Source of the DNA: JBBROS01 sp965217935
GTDB lineage: Bacteria; Pseudomonadota; Alphaproteobacteria; Acetobacterales; Acetobacteraceae
Length of the DNA stretch: 64,000 nucleotides
NCBI GenBank assembly: GCA_965217935.1
Contig: OZ244581.1
Span: forward strand, 1,054,001 to 1,118,000
Direction: 5' to 3'
Shown: one piece after another, positions 32,908-46,131 of the stretch
How positions within the stretch are numbered: the first letter of the stretch is position 1
Layout: the number at the start of each line of letters is the position of its first letter
The notes under the pieces: generated by a model
Seen by the model: only the letters and a program-made list of their open reading frames with translations
Told to the model about the DNA's origin: nothing
Database searches by the model: none
Made by a program: the position numbers and the translations under genes

Positions 32908-34053
32908 CTACTGCTGCAGCGCCTGTCGAGCCACCTTCGCGAGCCAGTTGGAGGCGGTTGGCAGGATCGCGTCGTTGAAATCATAGTCCGGGCTGTGCAG
33001 TTCGGCGCCGGGCCGGGCCGGGCCGTTGCCGATCCAGGCGAAGGCGCCTGGCCGCTGCTCCAGAAACCAGCCGAAATCCTCCCCCGCCATGCTCGGCGGC
33101 AGGTCGCGGCGAAGCGGCGCGCCGATTGCCTCGGCCGCCGCCGCCGCCACGTCCGCTTCCGGCAGGCTGTTCGTGGTGACCGAGACGCCGGGCGTGACGG
33201 TCACGCCGACCGACACGCCGAATGTCTGGCCGATGCCGCCCGCGATGCGCCGGATCGACGCCTCGACCTGGTCATGCACCGCCGGCTTGTGGGTGCGAAA
33301 GGTGCCGAGCAGGGTTGCCCGGGACGGAATCTGGTTGGCTGCGACGCCGGCATTGATCATGCAAATGGATACGACGGCGGACTCCACCGGGTCAACGTCG
33401 CGCGAGACCACCGATTGCAACGCAACCAGCAGGTGTCCCGCCGCGAGCATCGGATCGCGGGTCAGATGCGGCATGGCGGCGTGGCCGGCATGGCCGTCGA
33501 TGACCAGCTCCAGCTTTGCCCCAGCCGCCATGACAGGGCCGTCATGGACCACCACGGCGCCGGCCTCGACGCCGGGCATGTTGTGGTAGCCGAAGATGCG
33601 CTCCATCGGAAACCGCTCGAACAGGCCGTCGGCCAGCATGGCCTTCGCGCCGCCGTAGCCTTCTTCGGCCGGCTGGAACACGAGGTGGACCGTGCCGTGC
33701 CACGACGTGTCCTGGGCCAGCAGCGCCGCCGCGCCGAGCAGGCTTGCGGTGTGGCCGTCGTGGCCGCAGGCGTGCATGACGCCTTGCGCCTGGCTTGCAT
33801 AAGGCAGGCCGGTGCTCTCGGCGATGGGCAGCGCGTCCATGTCGGCCCGCAAACCAACGCTCCGGTTCGACTGCCCCCGGACCAGCGTGGCGACGAGGCC
33901 GTGACCGCCGATGCCGGCGGTGAACGGGATGCCCAGGTCCTGCAGCGTGCGGGCGACGAAGGCTGCGGTTTCGCGCTCGTGCAACGATAGTTCCGGATAT
34001 TGGTGGAGATGACGGCGCCAGGCGGTCATCCTGTCCTGCAGTGCAGCATCCAT
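32908..34053 (-). CDS. M20 family amidohydrolase (hippurate hydrolase/N-acyl amino acid hydrolase type)
   Basis: This 381-residue metallo-hydrolase has RADMDALPI, HACGHDGHTA and PAEEGYGGAKAM, the metal-binding blocks of the M20D subfamily. A lid domain sits in the middle (about 185-300), and a late metal ligand lies near MAGEDFGWF. It removes acyl groups from amino acids or cleaves related amides in the cytoplasm. I chose the ATG at 34053 because GAGG precedes it and MDAALQDRMTAWRRHLHQYPELS is the usual N-terminus. It is followed closely by cydDC on the same strand. Confidence 0.88.
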   Translation of the reverse strand: MDAALQDRMTAWRRHLHQYPELSLHERETAAFVARTLQDLGIPFTAGIGGHGLVATLVRGQSNRSVGLRADMDALPIAESTGLPYASQAQGVMHACGHDGHTASLLGAAALLAQDTSWHGTVHLVFQPAEEGYGGAKAMLADGLFERFPMERIFGYHNMPGVEAGAVVVHDGPVMAAGAKLELVIDGHAGHAAMPHLTRDPMLAAGHLLVALQSVVSRDVDPVESAVVSICMINAGVAANQIPSRATLLGTFRTHKPAVHDQVEASIRRIAGGIGQTFGVSVGVTVTPGVSVTTNSLPEADVAAAAAEAIGAPLRRDLPPSMAGEDFGWFLEQRPGAFAWIGNGPARPGAELHSPDYDFNDAILPTASNWLAKVARQALQQ

Positions 34054-34099
34054 ATCGGCCTCCACACTTGATTTGGCGCGCAGCGCGGATTTTCGCAAG

Positions 34100-35179
34100 T
34101 CAGGGGCGCGGCTTGCCGCGGCCGAACGCCGGGCGGCCGAGGGGTTCGCGGCGCAGGGCGATGCGGAGACGGTAGCGCGTCCCGTTCGCATGGTCGATTT
34201 CGAGCGCCGAGCCGAGCTGACGGGCGAATCCCTTGATGAGCCGCAGGCCGATGCCCGCCGCCCGCCTAGACTCCGGCTCCTGGTCAAGCCCTGCGAGGCC
34301 GATCCCGTCATCGGCGATGTCGAGTTCGGCGCTGTCGCCGCATTGCAGCAGCCTCACGCGGATGACGCCGCCCTGTCCGGCGGGGTAGGCGAACTTGATG
34401 GCGTTGGCGACCACTTCGGTCACGATCAGGGAAATTGGCACCGCCTGGTCGCTCGACATCTCCAGCTCCGGCGCCTCGACCTCCAGCGTCAGCCGCCCGC
34501 CGAGCGTTTCGCCCATCGCCTCGAACAGGCGCTCGCATAGGTCCAGCAGGAAGGCCTGCATGTTGATCGACTGGACCTCGCCGTGCGCGTAGAGATGGCG
34601 ATGGACGGTCGCGAGCGCGGCGACGCGGATGCGGGCCGATCTGAACTCCGCCTGTATTTCAGAAGAGCGGAGCCGGCTTGCCTGCAAGTTGAGCAGGCTG
34701 GAGACGATCTGCAGGTTGTTCTTTACCCGGTGATGGATCTCCTGCATCGCGATGTCCTGCCGGGCCAATGCGTCGCGCAATTCGCGTTCCCTGCGGACAA
34801 GCCGGGTGTTGGCGCGCTTGAACGACAAGGAGAATGCCCGCAGCTCCGAGGGCAATCCGCGATCCACCATCGCGTCGAACGGCTGCCCGTTGCGCCAGGC
34901 GTCGATGGCTTGGCGAACGTGCCGGAGCGGGCGCGCGACGATGACTTCGATGCCGACAAAGGCGGCGACCGCGGAGATGGCGATGACGAAAGCAAAGCTG
35001 ACGGGCGAACCGTCGCCAGTTGATATCAAAAGGAGAATGGGCAGGAGGCTGGCAACGACCACGATGCCGACCCGGACTGGCAGGGTTGATGCAAGCCTGC
35101 CAAGCGTGCGCGTCAGGCTGGGTCGCGTGGGGACGAACAACGTGGCTTGATTGGACCGGACCTTATTCCTGCTTGTCAC
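34100..35179 (-). CDS. HisKA_2/HWE-type sensor histidine kinase of the general stress response locus
   Basis: This 359-residue kinase has two N-terminal membrane segments (about 36-54 and 60-82) with only a few residues between them, so there is no real periplasmic sensor. A HAMP-like linker follows. The phospho-acceptor is in IHHRVKNNLQ (His149 or His150), and a divergent ATPase domain follows (EVVANAIKFAYPAGQGG, DDGIGL). Kinases of this group phosphorylate PhyR in alphaproteobacteria. The GTG start lies inside the end of nepR (17-base overlap), so it is coupled to the anti-sigma gene. Confidence 0.88.
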   Translation of the reverse strand: MTSRNKVRSNQATLFVPTRPSLTRTLGRLASTLPVRVGIVVVASLLPILLLISTGDGSPVSFAFVIAISAVAAFVGIEVIVARPLRHVRQAIDAWRNGQPFDAMVDRGLPSELRAFSLSFKRANTRLVRRERELRDALARQDIAMQEIHHRVKNNLQIVSSLLNLQASRLRSSEIQAEFRSARIRVAALATVHRHLYAHGEVQSINMQAFLLDLCERLFEAMGETLGGRLTLEVEAPELEMSSDQAVPISLIVTEVVANAIKFAYPAGQGGVIRVRLLQCGDSAELDIADDGIGLAGLDQEPESRRAAGIGLRLIKGFARQLGSALEIDHANGTRYRLRIALRREPLGRPAFGRGKPRP

Positions 35180-35354
35180 CGTTGATTAGCTTTAGCAGTT
35201 CTTCCGGGAGCGGCTCGTTCGCAACGTCGTCAAAAAGCTGATGCAGCCCGCGGTTCAACCAGACATCGAACGCGGTCTCTGTCGGCACTGAGCGTTTAGG
35301 CGGCGGTGGACGGCTTCGTTTCTGGTCCGTCATGGTCAACCGATCGATCTTCAT
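35163..35354 (-). CDS. nepR: NepR-type anti-sigma factor
   Basis: This 63-residue protein has the NepR helix region NRGLHQLFDDVANEPLPEELLKLI at positions 34-57, the part that binds the EcfG sigma factor and, under stress, phosphorylated PhyR. A second ATG (35333) would give 56 residues and neither start has a strong ribosome binding site. It lies between a sigma factor gene and the sensor kinase gene, all on the minus strand. It should hold the sigma factor inactive until PhyR sequesters it. Confidence 0.88.
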   Translation of the reverse strand: MKIDRLTMTDQKRSRPPPPKRSVPTETAFDVWLNRGLHQLFDDVANEPLPEELLKLINGDKQE

Positions 35355-35439
35355 GCCATGCAAGCTGACACTAGGGCCGCGACCATCCGTCCCGCGTGAC
35401 AAGGACCCGAGCCGTTCAGCCTCCGTGCGGGGCCGAGCG

Positions 35440-36006
35440 TTACGATATAGGTGCTGGTTGCTCGGCGACGGGCGCTGTCGACGCGATCCGCCGCGGGACT
35501 GCGGCATCGGCCTGGCCGGGCTTGACGTCGCCGAACAGCCACGCCTCAAGTTGCCGCCGGGCGCGGAACACTCGGCTCTTGGCGGTGCCGACCGCGCAGC
35601 TAGTCGCGTCGGCCAGCGCCTCGTAGCTCATGCCGTGGACGACGACCATGACGAGTGCCTCCCTCTGGTCGGCTGGAAGCCGCGTCATGGCCTTGCCAAG
35701 CTCCTTCAGCGCAAGGCGGTCCTCATGCGGCGCCTCGCTCGCGAAGGTGTGGGCCGGCACATCGTCGATGTCGGTGGTGTCTCGCCGCTTGCGAAGGTTC
35801 GAGATAAAGCGGTTACGCAGGATGCGGTGCATCCAGGCGGGAAAGTTGGTTCCGGGAATGAAGCTCGTCTGGGCCGACAAGGCGTTGCAGACGGCATCTT
35901 GCACCAAGTCCTCGGCGGCAGCCCGGTTCCGGGTCAATGCCAATGCCTGCACGCGCAGCTTGGGGAGAATCGCGATCACTTGGCTATGAAAGGTCGGGTT
36001 CATCAT
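35440..36006 (-). CDS. ECF sigma factor (EcfG/ECF15-like), copy beside nepR
   Basis: This product is about 188 residues from the ATG at 36006 (adjacent ATG at 36003). Region 2 is visible (ALTRNRAAAEDLVQDAVCNAL, FPAWMHRILRNRFISNLRKRR), and so is region 4 (LPADQREALVMVVVHGMSYEALADATSCAVGTAKSRVFRAR). The pattern fits the EcfG group of general-stress sigma factors. It is followed by nepR, its likely inhibitor. A longer frame to 36072 exists but the extra part is not sigma-like. Having two such sigma genes in one locus suggests paralogues with different promoters or inputs. Confidence 0.85.
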   Translation of the reverse strand: MMNPTFHSQVIAILPKLRVQALALTRNRAAAEDLVQDAVCNALSAQTSFIPGTNFPAWMHRILRNRFISNLRKRRDTTDIDDVPAHTFASEAPHEDRLALKELGKAMTRLPADQREALVMVVVHGMSYEALADATSCAVGTAKSRVFRARRQLEAWLFGDVKPGQADAAVPRRIASTAPVAEQPAPIS

Positions 36007-36122
36007 CTCGCTCTTGCAGTCCATACCCAAGCAATGACCGCCGAAGGCCCGGCGTTGCATCATCGAGAACACGAAAGCGAGAGCATTAAGGAGGTTGAAA
36101 GGTTTTCAGCGGACGGGCCGCG

Positions 36123-36626
36123 TCACTCCGGCTCGTCCGTCTCGCGCGTCGCCGCCGCGAGGGCCACCCGGGCGCGGGACAGCCTGGCCTTCATGGTGCC
36201 GACCGGCACGTTGCATACGACGGCGGCCTCCTCGTAGGTCATCTCCTGCGCCCCGATGAGGATCAGCGCCTCGCGCAGCAGCGGCGGCAGCGTCCAGATC
36301 AGGTCCTGCAAGTCCTTGATCTGCGACCGTTCATCTTGCGCCGGGGCGGCCGACCGCGGATCGGTGAGGCCTTGCTCCAGCACCGCCGCCTCCCGCTTGC
36401 GCCGCCGGCGCTGCTCGTAGAACACGTTGCGCAGGATCGTGAACGCCCAGGCCTTCAGGCTCGTCCCCGGCTGGAACTGGTGCAGCGCCGCCAGGGCGCG
36501 TACCACGGCTTCCTGCACCAGGTCGTCCGCCGCGCTCCGGTCGCCCGCAAGAAAACGTGCGAAGGCGCGCAGCTCCGGCAGCATCGCCCCGAGTTGGCGG
36601 CGGAGGTCAGGCTCGGCTATGTGCAC
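36123..36626 (-). CDS. ECF sigma factor (EcfG-like), copy divergent from phyR
   Basis: This product is 167 residues from a GTG at 36626; a GTG at 36638 is an alternative. Region 2 (LAGDRSAADDLVQEAVVRALAAL, SLKAWAFTILRNVFYEQRRRRK) and region 4 (LPPLLREALILIGAQEMTYEEAAVVCNVPVGTMKARLSRAR) are both present. It is transcribed away from phyR across about 45 bases, the classic arrangement of the alphaproteobacterial general stress response. It should direct RNA polymerase to stress promoters when NepR is titrated away. Confidence 0.87.
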   Translation of the reverse strand: MHIAEPDLRRQLGAMLPELRAFARFLAGDRSAADDLVQEAVVRALAALHQFQPGTSLKAWAFTILRNVFYEQRRRRKREAAVLEQGLTDPRSAAPAQDERSQIKDLQDLIWTLPPLLREALILIGAQEMTYEEAAVVCNVPVGTMKARLSRARVALAAATRETDEPE

Positions 36627-36671
36627 GTCGGTTCCCACTTGCTTCCATCCCAGTGCATCGTAAGGACGCCT

Positions 36672-37421
36672 ATGACCAGCCTGCGTCGCGAAGACCTGAT
36701 CCGCGCGCTGCCTTATGCAAGGCGGTACGCCCGCGCCCTGACCGGCAACCAACCGCGCGGCGACGCGCTCGTCGCCGGGGCGTTGAAAGCGATCGTCGAG
36801 GGCGACGCGGGCGCGGACGGCATGGCGCCGCGGCATCTGCTCTACCGGGGGGTGACCGAACGCTTCGACGCACCGTCCACCGAGCGCACGGCGCCCGGCC
36901 AGCAGGTCAACCGCAAGCAGCGCCAACTGCTTCTGCTGACGGCGCTTGAGGACGTGCCGGTCGCCGATGCCGCCGCCATCGTCGGCGTCCCGCACGGCCA
37001 GGCGGAAACCTTGCTGCACGAGGCGCGGCAGAACCTGCATTCGGGCGCGGCAGCCCAGGTGCTGATCATCGAGGATGAGCCGGTGATCGCCATGGACATC
37101 GAGGAGCTGGTGCAGACCTGCGGGCATGAGGTGATCGGGGTGGCCAGCAGCGAGGCGGAGGCGGTGGCGCTCGCCGAACAGCATCGCCCGGGGCTGATCC
37201 TGGCCGACATCAACCTGGGCGCGGGCGGCGACGGTACGGCGGCGGTTGCGCGAATCCTGCAGCGCCATTATGCACCCGTCATCTTCGTGACCGCATACCC
37301 GGAACGCCTTCTGACCGGAGAGTCGCTTGAACCCGCCTTCGTCATCGCCAAGCCGTTCGAACCGATGACGCTGGCCATCGCGACCTACCAAGCCGTCACC
37401 GGCGGCGTACACCTGGAGTGA
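36672..37421 (+). CDS. phyR: response regulator PhyR (sigma-like domain plus receiver)
   Basis: This 249-residue anti-anti-sigma factor has an N-terminal sigma-like domain (residues 1-120) that mimics EcfG. The C-terminal receiver has acidic residues in LIIEDEP, the phospho-acceptor Asp179 (LADINL) and Lys227 (AKPFEP). When phosphorylated it binds NepR and frees the sigma factor. It is divergent from one sigma gene and directly upstream, same strand, of the glycogen/trehalose operon. The gap to glgE is only 66 bases and includes a hairpin, so read-through is possible. Confidence 0.92.
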   Translation: MTSLRREDLIRALPYARRYARALTGNQPRGDALVAGALKAIVEGDAGADGMAPRHLLYRGVTERFDAPSTERTAPGQQVNRKQRQLLLLTALEDVPVADAAAIVGVPHGQAETLLHEARQNLHSGAAAQVLIIEDEPVIAMDIEELVQTCGHEVIGVASSEAEAVALAEQHRPGLILADINLGAGGDGTAAVARILQRHYAPVIFVTAYPERLLTGESLEPAFVIAKPFEPMTLAIATYQAVTGGVHLE

Positions 37422-37436
37422 CATCCAGGGATAGGT

Positions 37437-37453
37437 GGCCGGGTTCTCCGGCC
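37437..37453 (+). terminator. short GC hairpin between phyR and glgE
   Basis: GGCCGG pairs with CCGGCC around GTTCT, 15 bases after the phyR stop codon. There is no T-run, so it may only attenuate transcription. It is the only structure seen in the 66-base gap ahead of the seven-gene operon. I found no clear promoter hexamers there. Confidence 0.35.
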
Positions 37454-37487
37454 TGCGGCGCTTCGCCTACGCAACGATGGGGATAAA

Positions 37488-40400
37488 ATGGTCCTGAGCA
37501 CCGAGACGGCCAGACGACGCGCGGCGGCGCCGAAGCGCGCCAAGCCCAAGGCGGACGCCAAACCGGCCCCGCTTGCAGCGGCGGCGATTGGCCGTGCCGC
37601 CCCGCGTATCCTGCGGGCGACGGGCCACGGCGCGGACAATCATGCGGAAGCCCTTGGCCAGGCGACAACGCTCGGCTTCGACACGCTGCTGTTGCCCGAA
37701 AGCGAACTGCCGGCGGCGCTTGCGGAGGCGGCGAAGGGTCTCGGCGTCTCGTTGCTGATCGACGTCCACCTGCATCGCGCCCCGGCGGACGCGCTGGGCA
37801 ACTCGGGCGGGCCGTTCATCCGGTTGCCGGAACCGAACCTCGACCCGCGCACGCCGGTGCGGCTTTCCAACCTCGCCTTGGCGGCCGTCGCCACCGGCGA
37901 GGACGTGGACGCGCTTGCGGCCTGGTGGACCCCGCGGCTGCATGGCTTGCACGCCGCAGGGGCGGCCGGGGTCCGGCTGCTGGGCCTCGACGCGCTTCCC
38001 GGCTGGGCGGTCGCACGCCTGTTGCCGGCGCTGCGCCAGGCCTGCCCTGGCATGACGCTGTTCGGCTGGACCCCGGGCGTCGACTGGCCGGCGCTGCAGG
38101 CGCTCCCGGCCGGCACGCTCGACCTCGTGGCCTCGTCGCTGCCCTGGTGGGACGGGCGGGGCGGCTGGTTCTGGCAGGAGCTCGATTTGTTGCGGCGCAT
38201 CGCCCCCGTGGTCGCCGACGCCAGCGGCAACGCGGCCTTCGAGGCCTTGGCCGCCATCCTCGCCGAGGGATGGATGGCAACGGCCGGCGCCGCCGACGCC
38301 GAGACGCTGAACCGCGCCCGGACGAACAGCCTATCCGGGCTGCCCTGGTCGCGGCTCGTCTCCCCAGAAGGATCGGACGCCGTAGCGATCCTGCGCACCG
38401 ATACGGCCGACCCGCGCCGGGCGCAGCGGGCGGCCCTCGCCGTCACGGCGATTGCGCCCGGGGCGATGCTGGCGGCGAGCGTCGCGCTGACGGCGGCCGA
38501 GGGGCATTTCGGGCCGTTCGCGCCGGCTATCGGCCCGCATGAGGCGGCGCTCGCGCTGACGGACGTGATCGCGCCGATGCCGGGGGGGCTGCTGCTGTAT
38601 GCCGCCAAGGTCCGGCCCGAGCCGGTGGCCGAGCCGCTCGTGCGCAAGCGGGCCGAGGCCGCCGCCGCAGACCCGCGGCTGGCGATCGAGGCGCCGTCGC
38701 CTTGCGTCGAGAACGGGCGCTTCCCGGCACGGCAGGTGGTGGGCAGCCTGGTCACGGTCGAGGCGGACATCATCGCCGACGGGCATGACAAGCTCTCGGC
38801 GATGCTGCGCTGGCAGGAGCCTGGGGAGACCGGTTGGACCGAGACGCCGATGACGCTGGTCGACAACGACCGCTGGGCCGGGCAATTCCCATTGAAGCGC
38901 CTGGGGGTGCATCATTACGCGATCGAGGCTTGGCGCGACGCCTATGCCACGTTCGTTTACGAGCTGGAGGCGAAATACAACGCAGGCGTGCCGATCACGC
39001 TGGAGCTGCAAGAGGGGGCGGCGCTGATCAAGCAGCAGACGCGCGGCAAGCGCAACGCCAGGGCGGCGCTGGTCCCGGCGCTGCAGGCGCTCGAGAAGGG
39101 CGACCTGGAGACGCGGCGGACGGCGCTGCTCTCGCCCGAGGTCCGCGCGGTGATGCGCGAGACCGACCCGCGCCCGCGCAAGGCGACGATCGCGCCCGTG
39201 CCGGTGCAGGCCGAGCGCAGCGGGGCGGCGTTCGCGAGTTGGTATGAGGTGTTCCCGCGCTCGATGAGCGACGACGCCGACCGGCACGGCACGTTCCGCG
39301 ACGTGGAGAAGCACCTGCCGCGGGTGCAGGCGATGGGCTTCGACGTGCTGTATTTCCCGCCATTTCATCCGATCGGGATGAAGAACCGCAAGGGGCCGAA
39401 CAACACGCTGACGCCGGGTCCGACCGACCCGGGAAGCCCGTATGCCATCGGCAGCGCCGACGGTGGGCATGACGCGCTGCATCCGGAACTGGGTTCGCTG
39501 GAGGATTTGCAGCATTTGCGGCAGGCCGCCGCGGAGCATGGCATCGAGCTGGCGATGGACTTCGCCATCCAGTGCTCGCCCGACCACCCCTGGCTCGCGC
39601 AACACAAGGACTGGTTCAACTGGCGCCCGGACGGCAGCATCCGCTACGCCGAGAACCCGCCGAAGAAATACGAGGACATCGTCAACGTCGATTTCTACTC
39701 CCAGGGCGCGACCCCGGACTTGTGGGTCGCGCTGGCCGAGGCGGTGATGTTCTGGGCCAGCCAGGGCATCCGGCTGTTCCGCGTCGACAACCCGCACACC
39801 AAGCCGCTGCCGTTCTGGGAATGGATGATCGCCGAGGTGCAGGCGCGTTACCCGGACGCGGTGTTCCTGGCCGAGGCGTTCACCCGGCCCAAGGTGATGT
39901 ACCGGCTGGCAAAGGCCGGGTTCAGCCAGTCCTACACCTACTTCACCTGGCGCAACACCAAGGCGGAGTTCGAGGAATACCTGACCGAGCTGACGACGGG
40001 GCCGGCGCGGGAGTTCTTCCGCCCGCACTTCTTCGTCAACACGCCGGACATCAACCCCGTGCCGCTGCAGACGGCGCCCCGCTCCGGCTTCCTGACCCGC
40101 GCGGCGCTGGCGGCCACCCTGTCCGGCCTCTGGGGCGTCTACAACGGCTTCGAGTTGTGCGACGCCACGCCGCTGCCCGGCCGCGAGGAATACCTCGACA
40201 GCGAGAAATACCAGATCCGCGTCTGGGACTGGAACCGCCCGGGCAACATCGTCCGCGAGATCGGCCAGCTCAACGCCATTCGCAAGCGCAACCCGGCCTT
40301 GCACACGCACCTCGGCGTCACGTTCCTGCAAGCGGACAACCCGCAGGTGCTCTTGTTCGAGAAGGCGACGCCGGACCGCTCCAACGTGCTGCTGATCGCC

Positions 40401-40610
40401 GTCAACATGGACCTGCACGCGCCGCAGTCCTCCCGCATCGAGGCGCCGTTCTGGCGCTGGCCCGTCCGTCCGTCCGCGCTGGATGCGACGGACCTGGTTT
40501 GTGACCGTAACGAACGCTGGCACGACGCGAGCCGTTTCGTCAGCCTGACAAGCGACCAGCCCTACGCCATCTGGCGCATCACCCCGGCCAAGACCGCCGC
40601 AGGAGCATAA
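37488..40610 (+). CDS. glgE: alpha-1,4-glucan:maltose-1-phosphate maltosyltransferase with extra N-terminal domain
   Basis: This 1040-residue protein extends linear glucan with maltose 1-phosphate. The GlgE core occupies about residues 370-1040, with ASWYEVFPRSM near 584, the nucleophile region RLFRVDNPHTKPLPFWEW near 763-780, FLAEAFTRP near 795 and VNTPDINP. The core alone is the usual size of GlgE. The first roughly 340 residues form an additional, catalytically degenerate amylase-like barrel (LLIDVHLHRAPAD and GVRLLGLDAL in place of the GH13 motifs). It is the first gene of the operon, eight bases before treS-mak, whose kinase supplies its substrate. Confidence 0.93.
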   Translation: MVLSTETARRRAAAPKRAKPKADAKPAPLAAAAIGRAAPRILRATGHGADNHAEALGQATTLGFDTLLLPESELPAALAEAAKGLGVSLLIDVHLHRAPADALGNSGGPFIRLPEPNLDPRTPVRLSNLALAAVATGEDVDALAAWWTPRLHGLHAAGAAGVRLLGLDALPGWAVARLLPALRQACPGMTLFGWTPGVDWPALQALPAGTLDLVASSLPWWDGRGGWFWQELDLLRRIAPVVADASGNAAFEALAAILAEGWMATAGAADAETLNRARTNSLSGLPWSRLVSPEGSDAVAILRTDTADPRRAQRAALAVTAIAPGAMLAASVALTAAEGHFGPFAPAIGPHEAALALTDVIAPMPGGLLLYAAKVRPEPVAEPLVRKRAEAAAADPRLAIEAPSPCVENGRFPARQVVGSLVTVEADIIADGHDKLSAMLRWQEPGETGWTETPMTLVDNDRWAGQFPLKRLGVHHYAIEAWRDAYATFVYELEAKYNAGVPITLELQEGAALIKQQTRGKRNARAALVPALQALEKGDLETRRTALLSPEVRAVMRETDPRPRKATIAPVPVQAERSGAAFASWYEVFPRSMSDDADRHGTFRDVEKHLPRVQAMGFDVLYFPPFHPIGMKNRKGPNNTLTPGPTDPGSPYAIGSADGGHDALHPELGSLEDLQHLRQAAAEHGIELAMDFAIQCSPDHPWLAQHKDWFNWRPDGSIRYAENPPKKYEDIVNVDFYSQGATPDLWVALAEAVMFWASQGIRLFRVDNPHTKPLPFWEWMIAEVQARYPDAVFLAEAFTRPKVMYRLAKAGFSQSYTYFTWRNTKAEFEEYLTELTTGPAREFFRPHFFVNTPDINPVPLQTAPRSGFLTRAALAATLSGLWGVYNGFELCDATPLPGREEYLDSEKYQIRVWDWNRPGNIVREIGQLNAIRKRNPALHTHLGVTFLQADNPQVLLFEKATPDRSNVLLIAVNMDLHAPQSSRIEAPFWRWPVRPSALDATDLVCDRNERWHDASRFVSLTSDQPYAIWRITPAKTAAGA

Positions 40611-40618
40611 GCAAAATC

Positions 40619-43953
<3,335 letters not shown>

Positions 43954-43957
<4 letters not shown>

Positions 43958-46131
43958 CGATTATGCTCGACCAGGGCGCGATAGAGGCAATCGTCGAGGG
44001 GCGGCACGGGGACGCGTTCTCGATCCTTGGGCCGCACGAGGCCGACGGCACGGTCTATGTCCGGGTGTTCCTGCCGATGTCGGACGGCGTGGAGCTGATC
44101 GACGATGCGGGCGGCTCGCTCGGGCATCTGGAGCGGCTGCACGACGCCGGGTTCTGGTCCGGCCCGATGGCCCGGCCCGGCCCCTACCGCCTGCGGGTGC
44201 AGACGCACGGCATCACCTACGAGGCCGAAGACCCCTACCGCTTCGGCCCGACCCTCGGCGCGTTCGACCTGCACCTGATCGGCAGCGGGCGTCACCGCGA
44301 CCTCGGCCTCTGCCTGGGCGCGCACCCGGCGGCCTACGACGGCATCGAAGGCATCCGCTTCGCCGTCTGGGCGCCGAACGCGAGGCGCGTCTCGGTCGTC
44401 GGCGGCTTCAACTTCTGGGACTCGCGCCGCCACCCGATGCGCCTGCACCACGGCGCCGGGGTGTGGGAGATGTTCATCCCGGGCGCGAACGTCGGCGACG
44501 TCTACAAATACGACCTGCTCGGCCCGAATTGGGAGTTGCTGCCGCAGAAGGCCGACCCGGTCGCCTGGGCCACCGAACCCGCGCCCCTCACCGGCTCCAT
44601 CATCGTCTCCGACGCGCCGTTGCGCTGGACCGACGCCGCCTGGATGAACCGCCGCGCCGCCGCGCAGGAGCCGGACGCGCCGATCTCGGTGCTGGAGGTC
44701 CACGCCGCCTCCTGGCTCCCGGCCGCGGAAGACGGCAAGGGCGGCTGGCAGGCGCTGGCCGACAAGCTCGCCCCCTACTGCGCCGGCATGGGCTTCACCC
44801 ACGTCGAGCTGCTGCCGGTGATGCAGCACCCGTTCAATGGCTCCTGGGGCTACCAGCCGCTCGGCCACTACGCGCCGATGGCACGGATGGGACCGCCTGA
44901 AGCCTTCGCCGCCTTCGTCGACCGCTGCCACGCGATGAACGTGGGCGTCATCCTCGACTACGTGCCGGCGCACTTCCCCACCGACGCGCACGGCCTGGCG
45001 CGCTTCGACGGCACCCCGCTTTACGAGCACGGCGACCCGCGCGAAGGCTACCAGCCGGACTGGAACACCTACATCTTCAACCTCGGGCGCAACGAGGTGC
45101 GCGGCTTCCTGATCGGCTCGGCGCTGTTCTGGCTCAACCACTATCACGCCGACGGCCTGCGCGTGGATGCCGTCGCCGCCATGCTCTACCGCGACTACAG
45201 CCGCAATCACGGCGAATGGGTGCCGAACAAGTATGGCGGGCGCGAGAACCTGGAAAGCGTCGCCTTCCTGCAGGAGCTCAGCGAGGCCATCAAGCAGAAC
45301 GCCCCCGGCGCCATCCTGGTCGCGGAAGAAAGCACGGCCTGGCCCGGCGTCACCAAGCCCGCGCACGAGGGCGGCCTCGGGTTCGACTACAAGTGGAACA
45401 TGGGCTGGATGCACGACACGCTGCATTACATGCATGAGCAGCCGGTCTATCGCCGCTGGCACCACGGCGAGATCACCTTCGGCCTCGTCTACGCCTTCTC
45501 CGAGCGCTTCATGCTGCCGCTCAGCCACGACGAGGTGGTCTACGGCAAAGGCTCGCTGATCCGTAAGATGCCGGGCGACCATTGGCAGAAGTTCGCCAAC
45601 CTGCGCGCCTATTTCGCCTTCATGTGGACCTACCCGGGCAAGAAGCTGCTGTTCATGGGCAGCGAGTTCGCCCAGGACCGGGAATGGAACCACGACATCG
45701 GCCTCGACTGGCACCTGCTCGACGAGCCGCACCACAAAGGGATGCAGCACCTGCTGCGCGACCTGAACCACGCCTATCAGGGCATCCCCGCCCTGCACCA
45801 AGGCGATTGCGACCCGAACGGCTTCCGCTGGGTCGTGGTGGACGACGCCGAGAACTCGGTCTACGCCTACCTGCGCCAGTCGCTCGACGGCAGCCCCCCG
45901 GCGCTGGTGGTGAGCAACCTGACGCCGGTGCCGCGGGCGAACTACCGGCTCGGCGCGCCCCGGTCCGGCGCGTGGCGCGAACGCCTCAACACCGACGCGG
46001 GCGAGTATGGCGGCTCGGGGCTCGGCAACGGCGGCGAGGTCTATGCGGAACCTTCGGGCCTGCACGGCTTTGACGCATCGCTGACACTTACCTTGCCGCC
46101 CCTCGCCACCTTGGTGCTCACGCCCGGATGA
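43954..46131 (+). CDS. glgB: 1,4-alpha-glucan branching enzyme GlgB
   Basis: This 725-residue GH13 enzyme has two N-terminal carbohydrate-binding-like modules (CBM48 near 110-210: FAVWAPNARRVSVVGGFNFWD), then the barrel. GLRVDAVAAMLY (nucleophile near 405), LVAEESTAWP (acid/base Glu near 459) and PLSHDEVVYGK are present. It adds alpha-1,6 branches to the linear glucan made by GlgE. It is coupled to treS-mak upstream and treZ downstream by ATGA overlaps. It is cytoplasmic. Confidence 0.96.

Noticed and set aside
37422..37487. EcfG-type promoter (GGAAC and GTT boxes) upstream of glgE
   Set aside because: No GGAAC with a properly spaced GTT was found by eye here or in the phyR-sigma gap. The operon may be transcribed from further upstream.
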